Shown here: in pieces, positions 17,077-25,342 of the stretch
How the letters are laid out: the number at the start of each line of letters is the position of its first letter
Position numbering within the stretch: the stretch's first letter is position 1
Source of the DNA: Mobilisporobacter senegalensis
GTDB taxonomy: Bacteria > Bacillota > Clostridia > Lachnospirales > Lachnospiraceae
NCBI RefSeq assembly: GCF_003752155.1
Contig: NZ_RJVG01000003.1
Coordinates: forward strand, 186,001 to 250,000
Reading direction: 5' to 3'
Length of the DNA: 64,000 bases
Program-made: the position numbers and the translations under genes
Notes under the pieces: model-generated
The model's input: the letters and a program-made list of their open reading frames with translations, nothing else
Told to the model about the DNA's origin: nothing
The model's database searches: none

Positions 17077-17553
17077 ATGTTGGGGATTTTAAAGGGTATA
17101 TTTAAGACAAATAGTCAACAAAATATAGAGGTTGAAATGGATGAGGATAATCTATTGGACTTTTATAAAAAGAAAAGTCTGCCTGATGATAAATTAAAGG
17201 AACTGGTGAAAACAAGTTCTAATCTAAATTATGAATATGATCCCATTGATTCGGATATTTATAGATGCTTCATAGCTTATCAATATGGTATTTCTAATAA
17301 TGTAAATGTCTCTACAAAATTTCAAAAGATTGAAGACCGAATATCCAATATATGCTCTGCCAAAGGTGGAAAATACTATAGAACTCCTGCAAAATCTGCA
17401 AAATTTGCTATCATATTTAATTCCAAGGATATTAATTATAATTCAATTAAAGGGTTGATTGATGAAGGTTATAAAGTTACTACTTTTGAAAATGCTTTAA
17501 AATATTTTAAATTAGATCATTTGTGGGATATGAATTCCACTAAAAAGTACTAA
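17077..17553 (+). CDS. Hypothetical protein, 158 residues
   Basis: I do not recognise this gene. It has a good RBS (AGGAGGT, 8 bases before ATG), a strong promoter and a terminator, so it is very probably real. No signal peptide or membrane segment is visible. The N-terminal 60 residues are charged and helical. The C-terminal part (ISNICSAKGGKYYRTPAKSA, then AIIFNSKD and GYKVTTFENALKYF) alternates predicted strands and helices and loosely resembles a BRCT-type fold; that is a guess. It diverges from phoA. Confidence 0.75.
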   Translation: MLGILKGIFKTNSQQNIEVEMDEDNLLDFYKKKSLPDDKLKELVKTSSNLNYEYDPIDSDIYRCFIAYQYGISNNVNVSTKFQKIEDRISNICSAKGGKYYRTPAKSAKFAIIFNSKDINYNSIKGLIDEGYKVTTFENALKYFKLDHLWDMNSTKKY

Positions 17554-17608
17554 GAATTATCCTTGTAGTATCATTTTATATATGATAGGTGGGAAAAGTC
17601 ATATATTA

Positions 17609-17655
17609 AGAGAGCTGATTCAGAGTAATTTCTGAGCCGGCTCTCTTTATTATGC
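17609..17655 (+). terminator. Terminator of the orphan gene
   Basis: Arms AGAGAGC (17609-17615) and GCTCTCT (17640-17646) with further partial pairing inside, followed by TTTATTAT. Confidence 0.7.
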
Positions 17656-17763
17656 CATTCTGAATTTGATATTATATCAATTGTTGTTCGTAAATACTTA
17701 GTATGGTAAGATTGAATTTAGTTATATTATAAAAACGATTTTACAGAAAGCAGGGGGATAATA

Positions 17764-17975
17764 ATGATACAATCAATAGTACATATAGCTTTAGTTGTTA
17801 AAGACTATGATGAAGCAATCGAATTCTATACTAAGAAGCTGCATTTCCAATTAATTGAAGATATCTATCAACCGGAACAGGACGTATGGTTGCAGTGTTT
17901 AAAGATCTATACGGAAATTTGTGGGATCTGCTTGAATTAAAGGAAGAACATCCAATTGCAAAGAGAATGAAATAA
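17764..17975 (+). pseudogene. VOC/glyoxalase-family gene, internally deleted and frameshifted
   Basis: An RBS (AGGGGGAT) and ATG lead into MIQSIVHIALVVKDYDEAIE, the typical first strand and helix of a glyoxalase/VOC domain. After about 40 residues, near 17880-17890, the family-like sequence jumps to another frame. There, GRMVAVFKDLYGNLWDLLEL matches the C-terminal metal-site strand of the same domain, ending at 17975. About 65-70 middle codons are missing compared with a normal 130-residue VOC protein. Read straight through, the first frame stops at 17940 (58 residues). It is a decayed gene. Confidence 0.85.
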
Positions 17976-17991
17976 GAGTAGAGATTATCAA

Positions 17992-18038
17992 TAAAAAATG
18001 GGACCGGGTGTTTAATAATTTAAACACCCGGTCCCATT
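17992..18038 (-). terminator. Terminator of the AraC/GyrI-like regulator
   Basis: A long perfect stem (ATGGGACCGGGTGTTTAA and complement, 17998-18037) is followed on the minus strand by TTTTTTATT. It lies 22 bases after the regulator stop and may also stop the pseudogene transcript. Confidence 0.9.
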
Positions 18039-18059
18039 GACAAGCAATTTAATTTTTTC

Positions 18060-18932
18060 TTATCTTTTCTTAACAGGTACCCATATCTCACTTTTATAAG
18101 TTGGGGAAGTAACATCCTTGCTCTCATTCCATAAGATTTCCGGTCCTTCTACCAATTCATACCCAGATGACGGAAACCATTCAGAATAAATACGTCCCCA
18201 AATATCCTGTAGGGTTTCAGGAAATGGTCCAATTGATTCAAATATTGCCCATGTTGACGGAGCAACTTCAAGTTTTGAAAATATATCGGGGCATTCCATT
18301 GTGGTTGCCACACCAATATAATGATCAAGTTCTCCTTTCTCTTCCATTCTTCCTTCGGAAAAATTAGTTGATGCACTTAAAATTCCTATCGGTTCAATAT
18401 TGGATAGTTCTTTTAATTTAAGGATCTTCTCTTCATCCAGACTTTGATACATTGAGGCAATCTCTGGATTTACCCCATTAAATATGATTGGTACTCTCTT
18501 CATAATTCCTATAATACTAAATGCTTCTTTTTCTACAATACGATAATTCATTTCATTTCCTCCTCTGATAGATAATTGAAAGGCCATACGGGGATAGGCT
18601 TTTAATGATTGTTTATTTGATCTGGCTTCTGATGGAGTCATTCCATGTAAATTATAAAAAGCCCTTGTAAATGAATCTGGAGAACTGTAACCATATTTCA
18701 TTCCTATATCAATTACTTTTATATCGCTTCCAATCAGTTCAAAAGCTGCCAGTGTAAGGCGCCTGCGCCTTATATATTCTGACAGGCTCACACCTGCCAA
18801 AAAAGAAAATATTCTTTGAAAGTGATATTCTGAACAGTATGCCAAACTTGCTACTTTTTTCATATCAATCTCATCCGTAAGATTTTCTTCGACATAATTA
18901 AGCGCTTCATTCATTCTCATTATTGAATCCAT
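18060..18932 (-). CDS. AraC-family regulator with GyrI-like effector domain
   Basis: Transcription regulator of the SoxS/Rob-like type. The 290 residues have an N-terminal AraC double helix-turn-helix (about 5-100; [44 protein letters not shown]) and a C-terminal GyrI-like small-molecule-binding domain (from about 123, [12 protein letters not shown] to [10 protein letters not shown]). Such proteins often sense amphipathic drugs. I use the ATG at 18932, 8 bases after AAAGGAGG. Monocistronic; no obvious target nearby, though the divergent MarR-MATE block is a candidate. Confidence 0.92.
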   Translation of the reverse strand: MDSIMRMNEALNYVEENLTDEIDMKKVASLAYCSEYHFQRIFSFLAGVSLSEYIRRRRLTLAAFELIGSDIKVIDIGMKYGYSSPDSFTRAFYNLHGMTPSEARSNKQSLKAYPRMAFQLSIRGGNEMNYRIVEKEAFSIIGIMKRVPIIFNGVNPEIASMYQSLDEEKILKLKELSNIEPIGILSASTNFSEGRMEEKGELDHYIGVATTMECPDIFSKLEVAPSTWAIFESIGPFPETLQDIWGRIYSEWFPSSGYELVEGPEILWNESKDVTSPTYKSEIWVPVKKR

Positions 18933-19140
18933 GTTATAACCTCCTTTCACCAACAGATTAACATAATAAAATAAGTTACACCCCACATATCTTGTTCAGA
19001 TATGCAGGATTTCTTATTAGCTATTATAATTTTATATCATTAAGATGAACAATTCTATAAAAATTATTGCACTTCCTTTTCTATTATCCTGAATGATTAA
19101 AATATATAAAACAACCAATACTAATTATAAAACAAATCAT

Positions 19141-19187
19141 AGTTGACATATCAACTATGGGTGATTATAATAGTTGATATGTCAACT
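19141..19187 (+). promoter_or_regulatory. Consensus promoter with two MarR-type operators
   Basis: TTGACA (19143-19148), 17 bases, TATAAT (19166-19171): a perfect sigma-A promoter. Two 16-bp palindromes, AGTTGACATATCAACT (19141-19156) and AGTTGATATGTCAACT (19172-19187), cover the -35 and the region right after the -10. The operator half-site AGTTGA and its place indicate repression by the adjacent MarR protein. Confidence 0.9.
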
Positions 19188-19201
19188 AAGGAGGAAAATT
19201 G

Positions 19202-19648
19202 ATGAAAAAAAGTATTGGCAGATTAATATCGATATTGCATCGGCAGGCTCAGATTTACATAAACCATGCTTTAAAAGATTATAATATTACGTCGGCAGAA
19301 CATTCCTTCCTTCTATATTTATGGAAAAATGATGGTGCAAATCAAGATGAAATGTCAGTTTTTTTATATATTGATAAAGCTGCAACTGCCCGCGCCATAA
19401 AGTCTCTGGAGGAAAAAGGATATGTTATAAAAGATAAAGATTCCAATGATAAAAGATTTAACAGAGTTTATCTTTCGGATAAAGCTAAAATGAATATTGA
19501 AGATATTGCTAAACGTGTTAGCAACTGGAGTAATATTATATCTGAAGGTTTGGATGAAAATACGAAAGAATATATTTATTCAATTTTAGAGAATATGGTA
19601 GAAAAAGTAGAACATACAGATTTAAAGAAAGTACTGGAGGAAAAGTAA
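19202..19648 (+). CDS. MarR-family transcriptional repressor
   Basis: A 148-residue winged-helix regulator: N-terminal dimerisation helices (GRLISILHRQAQIYINHAL), recognition helix and wing (MSVFLYIDKAATARAIKSLEEKGYV, DSNDKRFNRVYLSDKA), C-terminal dimerisation helix. The ATG at 19202 follows AAGGAGG by 7 bases; a TTG directly before it is in frame but less likely. One base separates its stop from the MATE start. Two palindromes in its own promoter indicate autorepression, relieved by a ligand or oxidant. Confidence 0.94.
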   Translation: MKKSIGRLISILHRQAQIYINHALKDYNITSAEHSFLLYLWKNDGANQDEMSVFLYIDKAATARAIKSLEEKGYVIKDKDSNDKRFNRVYLSDKAKMNIEDIAKRVSNWSNIISEGLDENTKEYIYSILENMVEKVEHTDLKKVLEEK

Positions 19649-19649
19649 C

Positions 19650-21026
19650 ATGGAATATATAAATCCATTAGGAGAAGAAAAAGTTTCAAAATTATTAATA
19701 AAGTTTTCTGTTCCGGCAATTGTTGGAATGATGATAAATGCATTATATAATATTGTTGACAGAATCTATATCGGAAATGCAAAAGATTTGGGGACAAACG
19801 GTATTGCAGGAATTACAATCGGTTTCCCGATTATGATAATACTTTTAGCGATTGGTATCTTATTTGGTGTTGGGGGAGCTACACTGTTTTCAATGCGATT
19901 GGGACAGAAAAAACCGGAAGAAGCAGAAAAAGCTCTTGGAAATTCATTATTTTTATTAATTGCATCCGGTGTTATTATTACAATCTTTGGTTCCATCTTC
20001 TTAGAACCATTACTTGTGCTATTTGGAGCAAGTAAAGAGGTCCTTCCATATTCTGTTGAATATATGCGGATTATCTTATTTGGTGCTGTGTTTCAAGTAG
20101 TAAGCATGGGGATAAATAATTTCATTCGAGCAGATGGCAATCCAAAACTTGCTATGTATACGATGTTTTTAGGAGCTGGTACCAATATACTCTTAGATCC
20201 TATTTTTATTTTTGTATTTAAGATGGGTATGGCTGGCGCTGCACTTGCTACGATTCTGTCCCAATTGTTTTCTGCCATTTGGGTTGTCTCTTATTTTTTA
20301 GGTAAGCATAGTAATCATAAACTAAAATCAGAAAATATGAAACCTCATATGAATACGATTGTAAAGATTACTTCTTTGGGTATACCCGGTTTTGCCATGC
20401 AGGTTGCCAATAGCTTATTAAATGCCATATTAAACAGAGGCCTTAGACAATATGGTGGAGATATTGCTGTTACCGGTATGGGGGTAATTAATAGTGTACA
20501 AACGATTCTTTTTATGCCTGTAATTGGACTGAATCAAGGTGTACAGCCTATTGTGAGCTTTAATTTTGGTGCGAAAAAGTTTGAACGTGTAAAGACTGCG
20601 GTAAAGCAAGCCATTCTGGTTGCTACTATTATCGTTGTAGTAGGATATGTTGTTATGAGAATTTTTCCTACACAGCTGATTTCATTATTTAATAGAGATG
20701 AAGAATTGCTGGCATTTGGTAAAACAGCATTAATATCCTGGATGTTATTTATGCCGGTTGTGGGTTTTCAAGTAATTGCATCTAATTTCTTTCAAGCCAT
20801 TGGAAGATCTAATTCAGCAATGTTTTTGACCCTTTCAAGACAGGTTATCTTTTTAATACCGGCACTGATTATATTCCCTCAAATATGGGGTATTACCGGG
20901 CTTATGTACTCTGCGGCTTTTGCTGATTTCTTTTCAACGTTAATCACAGGAATATGGTTTTATTTTGGAATTAAGAATATTGATAAATATGGGTTAAAGG
21001 AGATTAAAAATGCACCAGCTCAATGA
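19650..21026 (+). CDS. MATE-family multidrug efflux transporter
   Basis: Cation-coupled antiporter of the inner membrane that exports cationic drugs and dyes. The 458 residues have about 12 membrane segments in two MatE repeats, starting with NPLGEEKVSKLLIKFSVPAIVGMMINALYNIVDRIYIG, which is typical of clostridial NorM/MepA relatives. GQ-rich loops (GLNQGVQPIVSFNFGAKKF) start the second half region. The RBS (GGAGG) lies inside the marR end, so the two are coupled. Regulated by the MarR repressor through the shared promoter. Confidence 0.94.
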   Translation: MEYINPLGEEKVSKLLIKFSVPAIVGMMINALYNIVDRIYIGNAKDLGTNGIAGITIGFPIMIILLAIGILFGVGGATLFSMRLGQKKPEEAEKALGNSLFLLIASGVIITIFGSIFLEPLLVLFGASKEVLPYSVEYMRIILFGAVFQVVSMGINNFIRADGNPKLAMYTMFLGAGTNILLDPIFIFVFKMGMAGAALATILSQLFSAIWVVSYFLGKHSNHKLKSENMKPHMNTIVKITSLGIPGFAMQVANSLLNAILNRGLRQYGGDIAVTGMGVINSVQTILFMPVIGLNQGVQPIVSFNFGAKKFERVKTAVKQAILVATIIVVVGYVVMRIFPTQLISLFNRDEELLAFGKTALISWMLFMPVVGFQVIASNFFQAIGRSNSAMFLTLSRQVIFLIPALIIFPQIWGITGLMYSAAFADFFSTLITGIWFYFGIKNIDKYGLKEIKNAPAQ

Positions 21027-21516
21027 TTTATATCCTGAGGATAAAAAAGAATGCTATAAACTATTGCATTCCCAGCTTAAGGCTTTATTAGACAATGAAA
21101 TAAATGTAATTCCTAATTTAAGTAATACTTCTGCTTTGTTAAATGGGGCATTAAAAGACATTAACTGGGTGGGATTTTACTTAATACATAATGAAGAACT
21201 CCTACTTGGACCTTTTCAGGGGAAACCAGCATGTATTCATATTAAAATCGGAAAAGGGGTATGTGGTACGGCTGTATTTAAAAATGAAGTACAGGTAGTT
21301 AAAGATGTTCATGAATTTTCAGGACATATTCCCTGTGATAGCGCATCAAAATCTGAAATAGTAATACCAATTCATTTTAGTGAAAAAGTTATTGGTGTAC
21401 TTGATATCGATAGTCCTGTTTTAAATCGTTTTGATGAAATGGATAAAGAAGGTTTGGAAGAATTGGTAAAACTTTTGGAACATGGATGCAATTGGACAAA
21501 TTTTAAAATGGGATAA
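21010..21516 (+). CDS. Free methionine-(R)-sulfoxide reductase (GAF domain)
   Basis: Reduces free methionine-R-sulfoxide (fRMsr/MsrC family), repairing oxidised methionine. The 168-residue single GAF domain holds the three redox cysteines at the family spacing: Cys75 (GKPACIHI), Cys85 (GKGVCGTA) and Cys109 (GHIPCDSASKSEIVIP). That pattern separates it from sensory GAF proteins. It overlaps the MATE gene by 17 bases, with AAGGAG inside that gene, so it is in the marR operon. The association suggests the operon answers oxidising or redox-active compounds. Confidence 0.93.
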   Translation: MHQLNDLYPEDKKECYKLLHSQLKALLDNEINVIPNLSNTSALLNGALKDINWVGFYLIHNEELLLGPFQGKPACIHIKIGKGVCGTAVFKNEVQVVKDVHEFSGHIPCDSASKSEIVIPIHFSEKVIGVLDIDSPVLNRFDEMDKEGLEELVKLLEHGCNWTNFKMG

Positions 21517-21623
21517 GTTTTTGAATTCATATAACATATAAACCTAGGAGACTGATCCCAGAATACTTTTGTAAGGAATGGGTAAATTAAATTGTAATTA
21601 CAAAGCAAATGGAGGTTTGATAT

Positions 21624-22226
21624 ATGAGTATAGTATTATATATAAAAGCAAATGCAAAACCTGAAGATCAATCCAGAACTTATAAAGTTTCAGATCAATT
21701 TATAGAAACATATAAATCTACCCATCCAAACGACAATATAATTACCCTTGATCTTTATAAAGAAGGCATTCATTTCCTTACTGGTAATGACTTGGGAATC
21801 ATAAATGTTTCAGAATATGGTCAGAATAGAGACCATCCAATTTTAAAATATGCCTATCAGTTTGCAGAGGCTGATAAATATGTAATTGCGGAACCTATGT
21901 GGAATCTCAGCATACCCGCAATCCTAAAAGCATATATTGATTACATTTGCATTACCGGGATCACTTTTAAATATACGGAAAATGGACCGGTTGGAATGTG
22001 TCATGGAAAAAAAGCAATCAATATTGTTGCAAGAGGCGGTGCTTATTCTGATGGAGGTCAGGATTTTGAAATGGGCGATAGATATTTAAGAACATTATTT
22101 GGTTTTTTAGGTATTACTGATTTCAGAACAATTGCACTTGAAATGCTTGATGTCATGGGACAAGATGTGGAAGGGATTGTTAAAGGTGCAATTCAAAACG
22201 CAGTTGAAATTGCTAAAAACTTTTAA
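21624..22226 (+). CDS. azoR: FMN-dependent NADH-azoreductase
   Basis: Flavodoxin-fold quinone and azo-dye reductase. The 200 residues show the family layout: VLYIKANAKPEDQSRTYKVS at the phosphate-binding start, the flavin motif EPMWNLSIPAILKAYIDYI, and RGGAYSDGG near 140. RBS GGAGG lies 8 bases before the ATG. It follows the fRMsr gene by 107 bases with no terminator between, so it may be the last gene of the marR unit. Quinone reduction fits with the efflux pump and sulfoxide repair as a response to redox-active aromatics. Confidence 0.93.
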   Translation: MSIVLYIKANAKPEDQSRTYKVSDQFIETYKSTHPNDNIITLDLYKEGIHFLTGNDLGIINVSEYGQNRDHPILKYAYQFAEADKYVIAEPMWNLSIPAILKAYIDYICITGITFKYTENGPVGMCHGKKAINIVARGGAYSDGGQDFEMGDRYLRTLFGFLGITDFRTIALEMLDVMGQDVEGIVKGAIQNAVEIAKNF

Positions 22227-22250
22227 GACTATTTTTGACTTTTGAGATTT

Positions 22251-22290
22251 GCCGTAGGATTCTGGAGACCTACGGCTCTTTTCTTGTCTT
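22251..22290 (+). terminator. Terminator of the marR-azoR unit
   Basis: Perfect 8-bp stem GCCGTAGG (22251-22258) with CCTACGGC (22269-22276), followed by TCTTTTCTTGTCTT. Confidence 0.85.
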
Positions 22291-22323
22291 AATTCTTGTT
22301 CATGAAGTACTTAAACAATTTTA

Positions 22324-22348
22324 AAAGGCTGCCTTAAACGCAGCCTTT
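22324..22348 (-). terminator. Terminator of the acidic-tail membrane protein gene
   Basis: 9-bp stem AAAGGCTGC/GCAGCCTTT with a 7-base loop, followed on the minus strand by TAAAATTGTTT. Located 41 bases after the stop. Confidence 0.65.
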
Positions 22349-22388
22349 AATACTCCTTGAATATCTTTCGGGATGATGATTATCGTCT

Positions 22389-22928
22389 CTATTCTTCTAT
22401 ATTTAAAACATCTTCTGTCTTATCTTCAGGAACATCTTCCTCTGGCACATCTTCCTCAGTATCATTATCAGCTGATTCTTCAACCTGTGTCTTATTTTCT
22501 GAATTTTCTGCATTCTCTGCATCCTGCACATCTTCTTCTATTATGTTATCTTCATTCTTCTTCTCATTATTGGCTTCTTCTTTTTTATCACCGTTAAATA
22601 TTTTATCAGCATATCCTTTTGCCATATTATAAAGATTATTTGAATGAAGCATTTTAGATATCTGGTTACTGCTAAAATGTTTATAAGTTATTTCCAGTTT
22701 ATCTACAAAGATGACGCTCAACAGGATCACTGCAGCAATTACTAATCTTATTACAAAGAATTTAGCCTTTAGAACATCCTCTCCCATTTTAGAATTATCC
22801 GCCCTTGGACTTCGGAGTACCTTATAATTTGAAGAATATGTATTATCATCAGCTATACTTCTGTTACAACTCTCCCTTGCTCTTTTTATTAATTCTGATC
22901 GATTTGTCATGGAATTATCATCTATCAT
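22389..22928 (-). CDS. Hypothetical single-pass membrane protein with acidic tail
   Basis: No family recognised. The 179 residues comprise a charged cytoplasmic N-terminus (about 1-55), one membrane segment (FFVIRLVIAAVILLSVIF, about 58-76), a middle region, and a very acidic C-terminal tail with repeated E-D-V-P-E units. The arrangement (Lys/Arg before the helix) suggests the tail is outside. AAGGAG lies 9 bases before the ATG at 22928. Between the azoR terminator and tyrS, divergent from tyrS. Confidence 0.75.
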   Translation of the reverse strand: MIDDNSMTNRSELIKRARESCNRSIADDNTYSSNYKVLRSPRADNSKMGEDVLKAKFFVIRLVIAAVILLSVIFVDKLEITYKHFSSNQISKMLHSNNLYNMAKGYADKIFNGDKKEEANNEKKNEDNIIEEDVQDAENAENSENKTQVEESADNDTEEDVPEEDVPEDKTEDVLNIEE

Positions 22929-23068
22929 CAATACTACTCCTTTCGTTCTATTTCTTAGAATTTTAGAATCATGAATATCTATTATAATATATGGATAAGC
23001 TATTCAATTTATTACTAAGGTTTGCATATACTATAATATTTTTGACGCCAACTATATATGAATAGACG

Positions 23069-23097
23069 TTGAAAAATATTATTGTTTCATATATAAT
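23069..23097 (+). promoter_or_regulatory. Promoter of tyrS
   Basis: -35 TTGAAA (23069-23074), 17-base spacer, -10 TATAAT (23092-23097), 59 bases before the start codon. The leader is too short for a T-box. Confidence 0.75.
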
Positions 23098-23156
23098 GGG
23101 TATATTCGTACAAGTATTAAGATAAGCTTGTATTTATTATAAGGAGGAGTACATTT

Positions 23157-24392
23157 ATGTCTACAAATGTATATGACATACTATTAGAACGTGGTTTTAT
23201 AGAACAAACTACCCATGAACAAGAAATTAAAGAATTGTTAAGTAAGGAGAAAGTTACCTTTTATATAGGTTTTGATGCGACTGCTGATAGTTTAACGGCT
23301 GGACATTTTCTTACCGTTATGGCAATGATGCATATGCAAAGAGCTGGTCACAGACCAATCGCCCTGTTAGGTGGTGGAACCACTATGATAGGGGATCCAT
23401 CGGGTAAATCTGATATGCGTTCCATTATGACCAAAGAAACAATTCAACACAATGCAGATTGTTTTTATAAACAATTATCCAGATTTATCGATTTTGATAA
23501 TGATAAAGCGATTATTGCCAATAATGCTGACTGGCTTCTTAATTTAAATTATGTTGAGTTCTTAAGAGAAGTTGGTGTTCATTTTTCAGTAAATAAAATG
23601 CTTACTGCAGAATGCTATAAGCAAAGAATGGAAAAAGGTCTTACATTTTTCGAATTTAACTATATGATTATGCAGTCCTATGACTTCTTAAAGTTAAATC
23701 AATTATATGACTGTACTTTACAATTAGGTGGTAACGATCAATGGTCAAATATTCTTGGGGGTGTTGATTTAATTCGTCGTAAAGAGCAAAAACCTGCATA
23801 TGGTTTAACATTTAAACTTCTTACTACCAGCGAAGGTATTAAGATGGGTAAAACTATGAAAGGGGCTCTGTGGCTTGACCCTGAAAAGACTTCACCATAT
23901 GAATTCTTCCAATACTGGAGAAATATTGAAGATGTAAAAGTTGAAGAATGTCTTGGTTTACTTACCTTCCTGCCTATGGATGAAGTAAGAAGGCTTGGAG
24001 CTTTAAAAGATGCTGAAATCAATCATGCGAAAGAAGTTTTAGCTTATGAAATTACTAAAATTGTTCATGGAGAAGAAGAAGCAATTAAGGCCAGAGAGGC
24101 AGCCCGTTCTTTATTCGGCGGCAATATGAAAACAGAAGATATTCCTACTACTACTTATTCTGAGCAACAATTTAATGAAGGAATTGACTTAATCACTTTA
24201 TTAGTAGATGGAAAACTTGCGACATCAAGATCAGATGCCAGAAGGACCATCGTTCAAGGTGGTGTAACAGTCAACGATGAAAAAGTTACAGAATTCGATC
24301 GTATTTTTTCAACAAAAGATTTTAATGAAGATAATGCATTATTGATTAAAAAAGGTAAGAAAGCTTATCATTTATACAAAATAGCTGACTAA
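23157..24392 (+). CDS. tyrS: Tyrosyl-tRNA synthetase
   Basis: Charges tRNA(Tyr) with tyrosine (class I). The 411 residues include [16 protein letters not shown] (HIGH-motif region), [21 protein letters not shown] (tyrosine/adenylate pocket), the KMSKS counterpart KMGKT, and a C-terminal S4 RNA-binding domain (about 345-411; [25 protein letters not shown]). RBS AAGGAGG. The short leader has no T-box, unlike many Firmicutes tyrS genes. The following zinc-ribbon gene is 46 bases away and may be co-transcribed. Confidence 0.97.
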   Translation: MSTNVYDILLERGFIEQTTHEQEIKELLSKEKVTFYIGFDATADSLTAGHFLTVMAMMHMQRAGHRPIALLGGGTTMIGDPSGKSDMRSIMTKETIQHNADCFYKQLSRFIDFDNDKAIIANNADWLLNLNYVEFLREVGVHFSVNKMLTAECYKQRMEKGLTFFEFNYMIMQSYDFLKLNQLYDCTLQLGGNDQWSNILGGVDLIRRKEQKPAYGLTFKLLTTSEGIKMGKTMKGALWLDPEKTSPYEFFQYWRNIEDVKVEECLGLLTFLPMDEVRRLGALKDAEINHAKEVLAYEITKIVHGEEEAIKAREAARSLFGGNMKTEDIPTTTYSEQQFNEGIDLITLLVDGKLATSRSDARRTIVQGGVTVNDEKVTEFDRIFSTKDFNEDNALLIKKGKKAYHLYKIAD

Positions 24393-24438
24393 TTAATTTT
24401 AATTGATTAAAATAATTTAAAAATGGGGGGCTGAACTT

Positions 24439-25248
24439 ATGCCATGGTGTCCAGATTGTAAAATGGAATATCAGGAAGGAATGAAAACATGCGCTGATTG
24501 TGGCAGGGAACTTGTGGAGCATCTTGACGATCCTAAAGCGACTGAATATACTGAATTAGTAGATATGCTGGAGGAAGATGCTGCAACAAGATTAACTGAT
24601 TTTTTAGAATTTTCAGGGATCCGCAATGTTACTTCTGAATATTTTGAGGAAACTTCTACATGGAAAATCTCAGTAAATAGCGAAGATATAAAAGAAGCAC
24701 TTAAATTATACAAAGCTTTTTTAACTGCCGAAACAAGTGAAGAGGAAAAATTAGAATATCTACAGAGTGCGAAAGAAGAATCTTATAAGACTCATACTTA
24801 TGTAAAAAAAGAAGAAAAATATAATGATTTTAAATCTTCCGTTACTGTATTTATTCCATTTGGTATTTTAGGAATTGTATTTTTAATATTAAATGTAGTC
24901 GGTGTGCTTCACTTTATCAGCAGTACGTTTCAAATAGTTGTTTTAGGCTTGTGCTTTATCGCATTCATCTACGTGGGTGTCACTTCTATATTCAGGCTGA
25001 AATCTCTAAAAGAAGAGATCATGGAAGAACACGACAATACATCTTCTATTACAGAATGGATGAAGGATAATATTACGGAGGAAGTGCTTTCAGAAGTAAC
25101 AGATGAAAATAATTCTGACGAGATTAATTACATCCATCGTACTGATAAGATGAAAGAAATGATTCTTGAGCAATTCGGTAATATGGACGAGAACTTTGTT
25201 GACCAGCTGATTGAAGATTATTATAATGAATATTTAGACCCTAAGTAA
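24439..25248 (+). CDS. Zinc-ribbon membrane protein of unknown function
   Basis: The 269 residues start with a zinc ribbon (MPWCPDCKMEYQEGMKTCADCGRELV: CPDC and CADC pairs), then a region resembling a DUF2007-type signal-transducing fold (LTDFLEFSGIRNVTSEY), two membrane segments (about 136-158 and 164-185), and a helical acidic C-terminus. This zinc-ribbon plus DUF2007 plus two-helix build recurs in clostridia, with no known role. A GC-rich RBS (GGGGGG) precedes the ATG. Probably transcribed with tyrS and ended by the shared terminator. Confidence 0.85.
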   Translation: MPWCPDCKMEYQEGMKTCADCGRELVEHLDDPKATEYTELVDMLEEDAATRLTDFLEFSGIRNVTSEYFEETSTWKISVNSEDIKEALKLYKAFLTAETSEEEKLEYLQSAKEESYKTHTYVKKEEKYNDFKSSVTVFIPFGILGIVFLILNVVGVLHFISSTFQIVVLGLCFIAFIYVGVTSIFRLKSLKEEIMEEHDNTSSITEWMKDNITEEVLSEVTDENNSDEINYIHRTDKMKEMILEQFGNMDENFVDQLIEDYYNEYLDPK

Positions 25249-25252
25249 AGAG

Positions 25253-25297
25253 AAAAGACAACTAACGGACATTAGAACTGTTAGTTGTCTTTTTTTG
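25253..25297. terminator. Bidirectional terminator
   Basis: 13-bp stem AAAGACAACTAAC/GTTAGTTGTCTTT with TTTTTTT on the plus side and TTTTCTCTTT on the minus side. It separates the tyrS unit from the converging xylulokinase operon. Confidence 0.9.
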
Positions 25298-25342
25298 TGA
25301 CTTGAATGTTGGGAGGACTATTATCTATATTTAAGTGCTTTT

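Noticed and set aside
17764-17940. A genuine 58-residue small protein
   Set aside because: The last 20 residues are out-of-frame translation of the glyoxalase C-terminal segment; it is a deletion product.
21010-21516. GAF protein as a signalling sensor
   Set aside because: The three cysteines at family spacing identify a methionine sulfoxide reductase, and there is no output domain.
22932-23156. Possible T-box upstream of tyrS
   Set aside because: The promoter leaves a leader of only about 55 bases and there is no GGGTGGTACCGC core or terminator/antiterminator pair.
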